Assembly (NCBI GenBank): GCA_034368805.1
Contig: JAXMLJ010000105.1
Location: 1 to 29,716 of the forward strand
Reading direction: 5' to 3'
Length of the DNA: 29,716 bases
From: UBA2272 sp034368805
Lineage (GTDB): Bacteria > Actinomycetota > Coriobacteriia > Anaerosomatales > Anaerosomataceae
In this document: positions 1 to 7,391 of the stretch, one piece after another
Numbering within the stretch: the stretch's first letter is position 1
Layout of the letters: the number at the start of each line of letters is the position of its first letter
The notes under the pieces: model-generated
The model's input: only the letters and a program-made list of their open reading frames with translations
Database searches by the model: none
What the model was told of the DNA's origin: nothing
Program-made: the position numbers and the translations under genes

Positions 1-609
1 GGCGGCTATGCCTTCCATGATGACACGGGTGATGGCCGCGACGCGCTGCTTGCGACCCGCTTCGGGCTCGATGGACAGCGGATAGACCGGCTCGCCGAAG
101 TGGATCGCGGTGCGCGCGAGTCGCGGAAAGCGCGCTCCACGCGGCCACACATCGTCCGTCCCGACGAAGGCCACCGGCACGATCGGCGCCTCGGCACGCA
201 AGCCGATGAACGCCGTGCCACCCTGGGCCTCGCCGAGCGACTCGCCCGATTCTGTCTGGCGCGTGCCCTCGGGGAAGACGCCGACGAGCTCACCGGCTCG
301 CAGTAGCTCGGTTGCCGTGGTGATCGCGTGCCGGTCCGGCTCGCCGCGCGTGATCGGAAAGGCCCACAACCGCGGGAGCACCCACCCGATGATCCGGCTG
401 TCCCACAGTTCGCGCTTGGCCATGAAGTGCACCGGGCGCGGCGATGCGCACCACAAGAGGATGGGGTCCATGTATGAGATGTGATTGCCCGCGAGCAGTG
501 CGCCTCCCGAAGGGATGCGATCGGCGCCGTAGATGCGCGTGCGGAAGATGGCCAGCAGCAGCCGGGCGACGGAGACCCGCAGGAACCGGGCGACGGCGAA
601 CCCCTTCAC
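1..609 (-). CDS. plsC: 1-acyl-sn-glycerol-3-phosphate acyltransferase (PlsC family), 3' end cut by window edge
   Basis: This protein is predicted to transfer an acyl chain to lysophosphatidic acid, giving phosphatidic acid at the inner membrane face. 203 codons are visible and no stop is reached. The acyltransferase motif NHISYMDP (about residues 42-49) has the H-x4-D catalytic pair, and FPEGTR (about 114-119) is the phosphate-binding motif. A hydrophobic stretch near residues 12-22 could be a membrane anchor. The start is GTG at 609-607. It overlaps the cmk stop as GTGA, and a GAGG lies about 8 bases upstream, so translation is probably coupled to cmk. A cmk-plsC pairing is common in high-GC Gram-positive bacteria. 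The exact acyl acceptor cannot be told from sequence. Confidence 0.92.
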   Translation of the reverse strand, partial: MKGFAVARFLRVSVARLLLAIFRTRIYGADRIPSGGALLAGNHISYMDPILLWCASPRPVHFMAKRELWDSRIIGWVLPRLWAFPITRGEPDRHAITTATELLRAGELVGVFPEGTRQTESGESLGEAQGGTAFIGLRAEAPIVPVAFVGTDDVWPRGARFPRLARTAIHFGEPVYPLSIEPEAGRKQRVAAITRVIMEGIAA

Positions 610-1274
610 TTCGCGGCCTCGTAGCGCGCGACGATCGCGTCCACCACCTCGTCAACGCTAAGACCGGTGGTGTCGAGGAGCTCGGCGTCTTCGGCCTGGC
701 CGAGCGGACTGGCCTCGCGCGTCGAGTCAAGGTGGTCGCGCCGCTCGAGCCGATCGCGGACCTCGGCCTGCTCGACGGCGTGACCGGCGCCCGAAAGGTC
801 GATCTGCCGCCGACGAGCCCGCTCGTCAGCCGATGCGGTGAGGAACACCTTGACCTCGGCTTGCGGGAAGACGACCGTACCGATGTCGCGGCCCTCTACG
901 ACGGTATCGCGCTCACCGGCGAGCTGCCGCTGCTGCGCGACAAGAGCGTGCCGTACCGCAGCGATGCTCGCGACCGCGCTCACGTTGGCGTCGACCTCGG
1001 GTGAACGGACGCCGCGGGTGACGTCGTGACCGGCGATGTAGACCGCGGTGGGCAGCGGTGCGCCGTCAGTGTAGGCGAAGGTGACGGGGTGCTCGACGGC
1101 GAGCGCGGGCACGAGCGCGGCGTCATCGGGCGCGATCCCACGCTTGAGCGCGAGCCACGCTACCGCGCGGTACATGGCGCCGGTGTCGAGATACTGGATG
1201 CCGAGGCGGGATGCGACGGCCTTGGCGACGGTGGACTTGCCGCTGGCGGCGGGTCCGTCGATGGCGATGATCAC
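606..1274 (-). CDS. cmk: Cytidylate kinase
   Basis: Phosphorylates CMP and dCMP with ATP in the cytoplasm. The P-loop GPAASGKS is at residues 7-14. It is followed by YLDTGAMYR and by EGRDIGTVVFP, both typical of the CMP kinase family. The protein is 222 residues, the family's usual length. I chose GTG at 1274-1272 over an in-frame ATG at 1310. A strong ribosome binding site, GGGGAG at 1287-1282, sits 7 bases before the GTG and would lie inside the longer version, and the short form starts directly at the P-loop strand. The gene follows aroA after 48 bases and overlaps plsC by 4 bases, so it probably belongs to the aromatic block transcript. Confidence 0.95.
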   Translation of the reverse strand: MIIAIDGPAASGKSTVAKAVASRLGIQYLDTGAMYRAVAWLALKRGIAPDDAALVPALAVEHPVTFAYTDGAPLPTAVYIAGHDVTRGVRSPEVDANVSAVASIAAVRHALVAQQRQLAGERDTVVEGRDIGTVVFPQAEVKVFLTASADERARRRQIDLSGAGHAVEQAEVRDRLERRDHLDSTREASPLGQAEDAELLDTTGLSVDEVVDAIVARYEAAK

Positions 1275-1322
1275 GTGGCGTCTCCCCGTGTCGTGATGAG
1301 GCACAGGCATTCTAGCATGCGT

Positions 1323-2645
1323 TTACGACCCGGCGATGTCCGCGCCGAGGGCGTTGAGATCGCCGAGGAAGCCCGGATACGACACGTCCGTCGCCTCGAA
1401 TCCGGTGACGGTGGTAGCACCGGACGCCACGAGTCCGGCGATGGCCCACGCCATCGCGAGGCGGTGGTCACCGAGCGACGGGACGGTGGCGCCGGAAAGC
1501 GCCGTCGGACCGGAGACCTCGAGCCAGTCGGGGCCGGTGCGGACGTGAGCGCCGAAGGCCGCCAGAGCGTGCGCGATGGCCTCGAGCCGGTCGGACTCCT
1601 TCACGCGGAGTTCGCCCACGCCGGTGAAGCGCGTGACGCCACGCGCGCGGGTGGCGAGAAGCGCGAGCACAGGGATCTCGTCCACAAGAGACGGCACCTC
1701 ATCCGCGGTGATCGTGGTGGACCTGAGCTCGGCCGTATACCGCGAGACGATCGTCCCGACGGGCTCGGTGCCGATGGCCGTGCCCTCCGCCACGGTGAGG
1801 TCCGCTCCCATGCGCTCGAGGACTCGCAGGAATCCGACGCGCGTCGGGTTGAGACACACATCGGGCAGTGTCACCTCGCTGCCGGGCACCAGAAGTGCCG
1901 CCGTGACGAAGAAGGCCGCCGAGGAGGGATCCCCGGGAACGGCGACGTCGTACGCGTGGAGCGGCGCAGGGCCGGTCACCGAGGCGCGGCGCGACGCGGG
2001 GTCGGTTGCCACCGGCACGCCGAAGGCCGGGAGGAGCCGCTCGGTGTGATCGCGGCTCGGTGCAGGCTCGGTGACCGAGGTGGTCCCCTCGGCACGCACG
2101 CCCGCGAGCAACACGGCCGACTTCACCTGCGCGCTTGCGACCGGCGAGGCGTACTCGATGCCGCGCAGCCCGCCGCCGGAGATCCGGAGCGGAAGCCGCC
2201 CGCCCTCGGCCGACTCGAAGCGCGCGCCCATCTCGGAGAGCGGACCGGTGACCCGACCCATCGGACGCGCCGAGAGCGACTCGTCACCGGCAAGCGTCAC
2301 CTCGATCGGCCAGCCCGCGAGGATGCCGGTGAGCAGACGGGCGGTGGTGCCCGAGTTGCCGCAGTCGATGGGGCCCTCCGGCGGCTGCGGGCCGCGCTCG
2401 CCCCAACCCGTGATCTCCAGGTCGAGCACGCCGTCGCGCTCGGCGGTGATCTCGACGTGGGCACCGAGTGCCCGCACCGCCGCGACCGATGCACGCACGT
2501 CCGCGCTGTCGAGCACGCCGGTGGGCCTCGACACGCCGTGCGCCATGGCGGCGAAGAGGACCGAGCGGTGCGAGACCGACTTGTCGCCGGGAACGCGCAC
2601 GGTGCCGGAAAGCGGCGCACTGGCCGGCGTGAGAACTAGGTCCAT
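1323..2645 (-). CDS. aroA: 3-phosphoshikimate 1-carboxyvinyltransferase (EPSP synthase)
   Basis: Transfers the enolpyruvyl group of phosphoenolpyruvate to shikimate 3-phosphate, the sixth shikimate pathway step, in the cytoplasm. The 440-residue protein shows the family landmarks GDKSVSHR (20-27), GNSGTTAR (96-103), SAQVK (171-175), RDHTE (198-202), NPTR (266-269), DEIPVL (from 322) and KESDR (349-353). This set fits the class II form of the enzyme (see findings). I chose ATG at 2645, which overlaps the tyrA stop as TGATG, 4 bases after GGAGG. An in-frame GTG three bases earlier sits too close to that site. It lies between tyrA and cmk and is probably coupled to tyrA. Confidence 0.96.
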   Translation of the reverse strand: MDLVLTPASAPLSGTVRVPGDKSVSHRSVLFAAMAHGVSRPTGVLDSADVRASVAAVRALGAHVEITAERDGVLDLEITGWGERGPQPPEGPIDCGNSGTTARLLTGILAGWPIEVTLAGDESLSARPMGRVTGPLSEMGARFESAEGGRLPLRISGGGLRGIEYASPVASAQVKSAVLLAGVRAEGTTSVTEPAPSRDHTERLLPAFGVPVATDPASRRASVTGPAPLHAYDVAVPGDPSSAAFFVTAALLVPGSEVTLPDVCLNPTRVGFLRVLERMGADLTVAEGTAIGTEPVGTIVSRYTAELRSTTITADEVPSLVDEIPVLALLATRARGVTRFTGVGELRVKESDRLEAIAHALAAFGAHVRTGPDWLEVSGPTALSGATVPSLGDHRLAMAWAIAGLVASGATTVTGFEATDVSYPGFLGDLNALGADIAGS

Positions 2646-3772
2646 CACGCCTCCTCTTCAAGCGGGCGAAGGGTCGGTTCGAAGCCGGAGGCGGCGAGAT
2701 CGGATGCCAGCTTCTCGACGTCACCCTCATCGGTGAGCACGAGGCGCAGGACAGCACTGTCCTCGGACTGGTGATCGATCTCGATGTCCTCGATGTTGCA
2801 GCCTGCACGGCTCGCCGCGGTAGTAACGATGCCGACCACGCCCGGGCGGTCGGTCACCGGGACGAGCAGCTCGGTGAGCCGCGTCGTGGCCGGGACCCAC
2901 TGGGCGGGCAGCGACCGGCGGACGTCGGCCGGGCGTGCGAGCCACGCGCGCACGGCAGCCACGTCGCCGGCGGCCACATACCCGCGGAACTCGGCAAGCA
3001 CACGCTCGAGGCCTGCGAGGCCACTGACCACCGCCCCCGCGTTCTCGAGGCAGATGCCGGTCCACAGCTCCGGAGAGCCGGCCGCGATGCGCGTCATGTC
3101 CTTGAAGCCGCCCGCCGCGAGCCGCAGCAGGTCGGCGTGCGCCGAACCGGCCCGCTCGCTTGCGAGTTCCACGAGTGCGGCGGCTGCAACGTGCGGGACG
3201 TGGCTTACGATCGCGACCGCCTCATCGTGTGCCGGGGCCTCAACGGACACGACGCGTGCGCCGAGCGAGGTGACGAACGCGTGTACCTTTCGGTACGCGT
3301 CCATATCGGTGGATGGCGCGGGTGTGAGGATGTAGTAGACGCCGTCGAAGAGCGTCGCTGCGGCCGCCGCCACGCCGCTGCGTTCGGAGCCGGCCATGGG
3401 ATGCCCGCCGACGAATCGGAAGACCCCGCGGTGCGCTTCGGCGAGCTCGACTATCGCGGCCTTGGTGGACGCCACGTCCGTGACGATGCCGGTGTACCCG
3501 AGCTCCGCGAGGTGGTCCAGCCATTCGAGCGTGGCGGTAACCGGCGCGGCAAGAACAACGAGGTCGCTGATGTGCTCGCTGAACCAGCCGCGCGCGGCCG
3601 CGTCCTCAGGGCTTGCCGCCTCGGCGACCATCCCGTGCTCGAGCGCGTAGCCAAGCGTCTCGGCGTCCGGGTCCACGCCCCGGACCAGCACGCCGGGCGT
3701 TCTGGCGGCGGCAAGCGCCACAGAGCCGCCGATCAGCCCAAGGCCGACGACCGTTACGCGCCTGATGCTCAC
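2645..3772 (-). CDS. tyrA: Prephenate dehydrogenase with C-terminal ACT domain
   Basis: Oxidises and decarboxylates prephenate to 4-hydroxyphenylpyruvate on the tyrosine branch, using NAD(P). The 375-residue protein starts with a Rossmann loop GLGLIGG (10-16) and has HPMAGSE (124-130), the prephenate dehydrogenase active-site histidine region. An ACT domain occupies about 297-375 and is the likely site of amino acid feedback control. The start GTG at 3772-3770 overlaps the aroF stop as GTGA. An alternative GTG at 3790 would add six residues. It sits between aroF and aroA in a coupled group. Arogenate dehydrogenase activity is an alternative, because sequence alone separates these two substrates poorly. 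Confidence 0.93.
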   Translation of the reverse strand: MSIRRVTVVGLGLIGGSVALAAARTPGVLVRGVDPDAETLGYALEHGMVAEAASPEDAAARGWFSEHISDLVVLAAPVTATLEWLDHLAELGYTGIVTDVASTKAAIVELAEAHRGVFRFVGGHPMAGSERSGVAAAAATLFDGVYYILTPAPSTDMDAYRKVHAFVTSLGARVVSVEAPAHDEAVAIVSHVPHVAAAALVELASERAGSAHADLLRLAAGGFKDMTRIAAGSPELWTGICLENAGAVVSGLAGLERVLAEFRGYVAAGDVAAVRAWLARPADVRRSLPAQWVPATTRLTELLVPVTDRPGVVGIVTTAASRAGCNIEDIEIDHQSEDSAVLRLVLTDEGDVEKLASDLAASGFEPTLRPLEEEA

Positions 3773-4794
3773 GCGTCCACCCCGCTCCACTTGCCCTCGA
3801 GCGCGATCCGCGGCTCGAGATCGGTCATCAGCGCGCCGAAGTCTGCCGGCGTGAGCGACTGCGGCCCGTCGCAGCGTGCGTGCTCCGGATCGGGATGCAC
3901 CTCGATCATGAGGCCGTCGGCACCGGCGGCGATCCCCGCGCGAGCCATCGGCGCGATGAGGTCACGGCGACCGGTGGCGTGCGACGGGTCCGCGATGACC
4001 GGGAGGTGGGTCAGCGTCTTGAGCGCCGCCACCGCCGCCAGGTCGAGCGTGTTGCGTGTGTAGGTCTCGAAGGTGCGGATGCCGCGCTCGCACAAGATCA
4101 CGTCGCGGTTGCCGCCCTTGAGCACGTACTCGGCAGCGGAAAGCAGCTCTTCGATCGTTGCCGCCAGCCCTCGCTTGAGCAGGATGGGCTTCCGCATCGT
4201 GCCGAGTTCGTCGAGCATCATGAAGTTCTGCATGTTGCGTGCGCCGACCTGGAGGACGTCCGCGTACTCGGCCACCGTAGCGGCATCGCGAACGTCGAGG
4301 ACCTCGGTCACCACGGGCAGACCGGTCTCGTCGCCGGCCTCGCGGAGCAGCTTGAGCCCCTCGACGCCCATCCCCTGGAACGCGTACGGGCTCGTACGCG
4401 GCTTGTACGCACCGCCGCGCAGCATCGTGGCTCCCGCGTCACGCACCGCGCGCGCGGCGGCGAGCATCTGCTCGGCGGACTCGATGGAGCACGGACCGGC
4501 GATCACCCCGAACGCTCCCCCGCCGAGCGTGGCCGCGCCGACGCGGACCACCGTATCTTCTGGCTGGAAGTCGCGGCTGACGAGTTTGAACGGCTTGAGG
4601 ACCCGGACGACCTGCTCGACGCCGGCCAGCCCTTCGAGCTCGAGCGTGTAGATGACCTCACGGTCGCCGATGACGCCGATGATGGTCTTGATCTCGCCGC
4701 GCGACAGGTGCGCTTCGGCACCGGCTTCGGTCAGCAGATCGACGACGTGCTGCACGTCGCCTTGCGACGCATGGTCCTTCATGATGACGAGCAT
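3769..4794 (-). CDS. aroF: 3-deoxy-7-phosphoheptulonate synthase (DAHP synthase), type I-beta with N-terminal ferredoxin-like domain
   Basis: Condenses phosphoenolpyruvate with erythrose 4-phosphate, the first committed step to aromatic amino acids. The 341-residue protein has an N-terminal ferredoxin-like regulatory domain (about 1-70) and then the barrel. Landmarks are GPCSIE (100-105), KPRTSPYAFQG, QVGARNMQNF, CERGIRTFE, and near the C-terminus DPSHATGRRDLI and the metal-binding region around EVHPDPEHA. This is the domain order of Thermotoga-type DAHP synthases, in which the N-terminal domain mediates feedback inhibition. Start ATG 4794 follows GAGG by 4 bases. The 79 bases between it and hisC hold two hairpins that could adjust its expression. 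Confidence 0.95.
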   Translation of the reverse strand: MLVIMKDHASQGDVQHVVDLLTEAGAEAHLSRGEIKTIIGVIGDREVIYTLELEGLAGVEQVVRVLKPFKLVSRDFQPEDTVVRVGAATLGGGAFGVIAGPCSIESAEQMLAAARAVRDAGATMLRGGAYKPRTSPYAFQGMGVEGLKLLREAGDETGLPVVTEVLDVRDAATVAEYADVLQVGARNMQNFMMLDELGTMRKPILLKRGLAATIEELLSAAEYVLKGGNRDVILCERGIRTFETYTRNTLDLAAVAALKTLTHLPVIADPSHATGRRDLIAPMARAGIAAGADGLMIEVHPDPEHARCDGPQSLTPADFGALMTDLEPRIALEGKWSGVDA

Positions 4795-4813
4795 GGCGCC
4801 TCACCCCTATCGC

Positions 4814-4858
4814 GCACGCGCATCCGCGTGCTCTGTGACGGTCTTCGGAGGCCGTCAC
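4814..4858 (-). other. Two tandem hairpins between hisC and aroF; possible attenuator or partial terminator
   Basis: In the minus-strand RNA the first element after the hisC stop is a stem of GTGACGG and CCGTCAC (4835-4841 with 4852-4858), extendable inward to about 10 pairs around a UUCG-like loop. The second is GCACGCG and CGCGTGC (4814-4820 with 4825-4831) with a 4-base loop. Neither is followed by a run of T, so a standard intrinsic terminator is unlikely. TCACG at 4855-4859 can instead pair with CGTGA at 4869-4873, giving a possible competing fold. The stems are seen in the sequence; their role is inferred. Confidence 0.4.
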
Positions 4859-4873
4859 GTGCCCACAGCGTGA

Positions 4874-5974
4874 CTATACGCTGCCGAGCCGGGTGACGAC
4901 CGCCTCGAATGCTTCGACGACCCGCCGTGACTCCTCCGGTGTTCCCACCGTCACCCGCAGTGCAGGTGCGTTCCCGAAGTCGCGGACGATGACCCCCTCG
5001 GCAAGCAGGGCCTCGAACACTTCGACCGGCCGCTCCGTCTTGATGTAGACGAAGTTCGCCTCCGACGGCACCCAGGAGATGCCGAGCCGGTCGAAGCCCG
5101 AATAGAGGTACGTCTTCTGTTCTTGGTTCTCTTCCCGGCGCCGCAGCACCTCGGCCTCGTCGTCAAGTGAGGCCAGAGCGGCCACCTGGGAGACGGTACT
5201 CACGTTGAAGGGCTCGCGCACGCAGTCGATCGCGCGCACGAGGCGGGCGGGCGCGAAGCCGTACCCGACGCGCAGGCCCGCAAGCGAGTAGATCTTAGAG
5301 AACGTGCGCAGCACCACGAGCGGGCGCTCGCCATCGAAGTAGTCGAGCCCGTCGGGATACGCGGCGTCGGTTGCGAACTCGAAGTACGCCTCGTCGAGCA
5401 CGAGCAGCACGTGATCGGGCACCCGCTCGAGGAAGCTCTCCAACGCTTCACGGGTGACGATGGTGCCGGTGGGGTTGTTGGGATTGCAGAGGAAGACGAT
5501 ACGCGTCCGCTCGGTGATGGCGGCGAGCATCGCTTCGAGGTCGTGGACCTCGCCTTCGGCCAGCGGTACCTTCACGTGCGTGGCGCCGAAGATGTTCGCG
5601 ACCATCGGGTAGACGACGAACGACGGCCATGCGTAGACGATCTCGTCTCCCGGACGCAGGACCACCTGGCCGACGAGCCGGAGCAGCTCGTTGCTGCCCG
5701 CGCCTACGACCACCTGGTCGACCGGGACGTTGTGGCGTTGGGACAGCTTCGCGCGAAGCGCCTCGGAAGAGCCCTCGGGGTAGCGATTGAGACAGCCGAG
5801 TTCGGCGGTGATCGCGGCGATCGCCGAGGGGAACGGCCCTGCGGGGTGCTCGTTGCTGGAGAGCTTCACGATCGTCGCGCTGCCGCAGCGCTCCTGGACC
5901 TGGTCCTCACGCAGCCCGGGCGGGTACGGCACCAGGGGGTGCAGCTCCTCACGGATCATCAGGTCCCAGTCCAC
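4874..5974 (-). CDS. hisC: Histidinol-phosphate / aromatic aminotransferase (class I/II PLP aminotransferase, HisC family)
   Basis: PLP-dependent transaminase of 366 residues. It has SSNEHPAGP near the N-terminus, EGSSEALR, GAGSNELL, NPNNPTG (164-170), DEAYFEF (194-200) and the PLP lysine in FSKIYSLAGLRVGYG at about residue 227. HisC enzymes make histidinol phosphate, but members of this family also transaminate aromatic keto acids. No his genes are nearby and the next genes are aroF, tyrA and aroA, so a role in tyrosine and phenylalanine synthesis is likely here (inference). GTG 5974-5972 is preferred because GGAGG (5986-5982) lies 7 bases upstream. A longer in-frame ATG at 6034 has no such support. 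A candidate promoter lies at 6006-6034. Confidence 0.9.
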   Translation of the reverse strand: MDWDLMIREELHPLVPYPPGLREDQVQERCGSATIVKLSSNEHPAGPFPSAIAAITAELGCLNRYPEGSSEALRAKLSQRHNVPVDQVVVGAGSNELLRLVGQVVLRPGDEIVYAWPSFVVYPMVANIFGATHVKVPLAEGEVHDLEAMLAAITERTRIVFLCNPNNPTGTIVTREALESFLERVPDHVLLVLDEAYFEFATDAAYPDGLDYFDGERPLVVLRTFSKIYSLAGLRVGYGFAPARLVRAIDCVREPFNVSTVSQVAALASLDDEAEVLRRREENQEQKTYLYSGFDRLGISWVPSEANFVYIKTERPVEVFEALLAEGVIVRDFGNAPALRVTVGTPEESRRVVEAFEAVVTRLGSV

Positions 5975-6005
5975 AGCGTCGCCTCCAGGCGCAGGGTTGG
6001 GGAGC

Positions 6006-6034
6006 ATTGTCCCGCAGGGCGACGAGGCGTGCAA
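6006..6034 (-). promoter_or_regulatory. Candidate promoter of the hisC-aroF-tyrA-aroA-cmk-plsC group
   Basis: On the minus strand TTGCAC (6034-6029) and GACAAT (6011-6006) are separated by exactly 17 bases. This would place a transcript start near 5999, about 25 bases before the hisC start and just ahead of its ribosome binding site. The match to the sigma-70 consensus is modest. The rest of the 125-base gap between the toxin stop and hisC shows no other clear signal. Confidence 0.35.
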
Positions 6035-6099
6035 GAGCGTGTGCGGCAGTCGGGTCAGGGTTGCACCAGGAACTCGGCCACGCGAACGATGCGGAGCGG

Positions 6100-6405
6100 C
6101 TACCTAGACTCCTCGTTCGAACCGCTCAGGCTCAGCAGCCTGCGGTCATGGAGTACCGCGAGGATCGTGATCTGATGCTCATCACGGCGATAGGGCACGC
6201 GATACGGATCGACCAGGATCTCGCGGATCTCCGGACGCTGCAGCTCCGGTACCATGCGGCCGAGATCGGGAAAGCGCTCAAGGGATCGAATGCGCTCCAT
6301 CGTGTCGTCGAACCAGCGAAGCGCCACCGCAGGCTGCTCTGCGGCGATGTAGTCAAGCGCCTCGTCGAGCAGCGACTCCGCCTGGCGTGTCCAGACGACC
6401 CTCAC
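6100..6405 (-). CDS. RelE/ParE-family toxin
   Basis: A 101-residue basic protein with the RelE/ParE fold signature. It has a helical N-terminus (residues about 8-40), then FPDLGR, a VPYRRD strand and a C-terminal ITILAVLHDRR segment. Members either cleave mRNA at the ribosome (RelE type) or block DNA gyrase (ParE type), and the sequence does not decide between them. The start GTG 6405-6403 overlaps the antitoxin stop as GTGA, the usual antitoxin-first coupled arrangement. The reading frame is complete with no frameshift. The pair sits as a cassette between the cobalamin genes and the aromatic block, suggesting separate acquisition (inference). Confidence 0.85.
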   Translation of the reverse strand: MRVVWTRQAESLLDEALDYIAAEQPAVALRWFDDTMERIRSLERFPDLGRMVPELQRPEIREILVDPYRVPYRRDEHQITILAVLHDRRLLSLSGSNEESR

Positions 6406-6683
6406 CCGGCGAACCTGGCACGCGCACGCGCCTCAACCTCATCGTGCGTGGTGACCTCGCCCGCAAGCATCTCCTCTTCGCCGCCACGGACGGCCCGGAG
6501 AAGGGCGATCTCGTCGAGCAGTCCCTCGTACACCTCGACATCCATAAGGACGGCCGAGCTCCGCCCGTGCTGCGTCAGGATGACCGGGCGTTTGGTGGCG
6601 TGGACCTGATCGAGAACTGCTGACGTGTTGGCGCGGAACTCGGTGACTGGCCGAACATCGGTGGATGGGCGGAGCTGAACCAT
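6402..6683 (-). CDS. Phd/YefM-family antitoxin
   Basis: A 93-residue protein that would neutralise the adjoining toxin and bind its own promoter. It opens with a Phd/YefM-like segment (RPVTEFRANTSAVLDQV), followed by the RPVILTQHGRSSAVLMDVE strand-turn region and then an acidic, helical C-terminus (EEEMLAGE onward) of the kind that wraps around the toxin. I chose ATG 6683 because GGAGG lies 5 bases upstream. A GTG two codons earlier overlaps that ribosome binding site. The promoter region just upstream carries two inverted repeats, as expected for autoregulation. Confidence 0.87.
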   Translation of the reverse strand: MVQLRPSTDVRPVTEFRANTSAVLDQVHATKRPVILTQHGRSSAVLMDVEVYEGLLDEIALLRAVRGGEEEMLAGEVTTHDEVEARARARFAG

Positions 6684-6700
6684 GGGCACCTCCGAGAAGA

Positions 6701-6743
6701 TACGTTACTACGTACAGTCTACCGTATTCTTAACGGAATCCAA
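6701..6743 (-). promoter_or_regulatory. Promoter and operator-like inverted repeats of the toxin-antitoxin pair
   Basis: In an AT-richer patch, TTGGAT (6743-6738) and TAGACT (6721-6716) are spaced by 16 bases on the minus strand and point at the antitoxin. Two inverted repeats overlap or follow them. TACGT and ACGTA flank 4 bases at 6701-6714, and CCGT and ACGG flank 7 bases at 6722-6736. Palindromes in this position are typical operators for Phd/YefM antitoxins. The remaining part of the gap to cobC (6744-6797) shows nothing I can name. Confidence 0.5.
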
Positions 6744-6797
6744 ACCACCCCACGAGAGCGGGTTCCGCGCGCACGTCACGACCATCGCGCCCGGAAC

Positions 6798-7391
6798 CTA
6801 CGCCGACGACAGTGGCGGCCCCAGCCGCTCGAGCACACCTGTGTCGGCGTGCAGCCTGACGACCGCCATCCCGGCGTTGGGGACCTCGAAGCGCCACGCG
6901 GCCTCCGCGGGAAGCCGCAGCCACGTGGTCAGCAGATGCCGGAACATGCCACCATGCGTCACCACAGCCGCACGAGATGGGCCATCGGCCACCCGCGCTG
7001 CCGCGCGCCCCACGCGTGCCATGAAGTCCACCCCCGCTTCTCCGCCGGGTGCCACGGGACCGCCGCTGTAGTCGAGCGCGATGCCGCGGGATCTCAACTC
7101 GGCCCAGGTGAGCCCCTCGGCGGAACCGAAGTCGATCTCCATCAGATCATCGACGAGCTCCACCGGGGTGCCACCCGGCGCGATCGCCCGCGCGGTATCA
7201 AGCGCCCTGCCGAGTGGCGACGAGAAGATGATCTCCGGCTGCCACTCGGCAACGTGCCGCGCGAGCGCTGCTGTCTGAACCGTGCCGAGCGGGGAGATCG
7301 GCGAGTCGCTTCTGCCGATGAGGTGACCGGAAGCGTTGGCGAGCGTCTCCGGATGCCGGATGACGAGGATCTCGTGGGCAGGGTCACTCAT
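6798..7391 (-). CDS. cobC: Histidine phosphatase, probable alpha-ribazole phosphatase
   Basis: A 197-residue histidine-phosphatase protein. In this context it most likely removes the phosphate from alpha-ribazole 5'-phosphate or from adenosylcobalamin 5'-phosphate. The N-terminal catalytic motif reads RHPETLAN, with proline where most relatives have glycine. It is followed by GRSDSPISPLG, SSPLGRALDTA, EIDFGSAEGLTW and the second catalytic histidine in VTHGGMFRH. The start ATG 7391-7389 overlaps the cobS stop as ATGA, so the two are coupled. A broad-specificity phosphoglycerate-mutase-like phosphatase is the alternative; the cob neighbourhood argues for the B12 role. Confidence 0.82.
   Translation of the reverse strand: MSDPAHEILVIRHPETLANASGHLIGRSDSPISPLGTVQTAALARHVAEWQPEIIFSSPLGRALDTARAIAPGGTPVELVDDLMEIDFGSAEGLTWAELRSRGIALDYSGGPVAPGGEAGVDFMARVGRAAARVADGPSRAAVVTHGGMFRHLLTTWLRLPAEAAWRFEVPNAGMAVVRLHADTGVLERLGPPLSSA

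Noticed and set aside
1026..2639. Long plus-strand open frame opposite aroA (537 codons)
   Set aside because: Shadow of a GC-rich gene: it has Arg/Gly/His-rich composition and no recognisable domain, and it covers a well-supported aroA.
2771..4063. Long plus-strand open frame opposite tyrA and aroF (430 codons)
   Set aside because: It spans two recognised genes on the other strand and has shadow-like composition.
5975..6034. Longer hisC start at ATG 6034
   Set aside because: The GTG at 5974 has GGAGG at 7 bases and gives the usual family length; the 20 extra residues have no family match.
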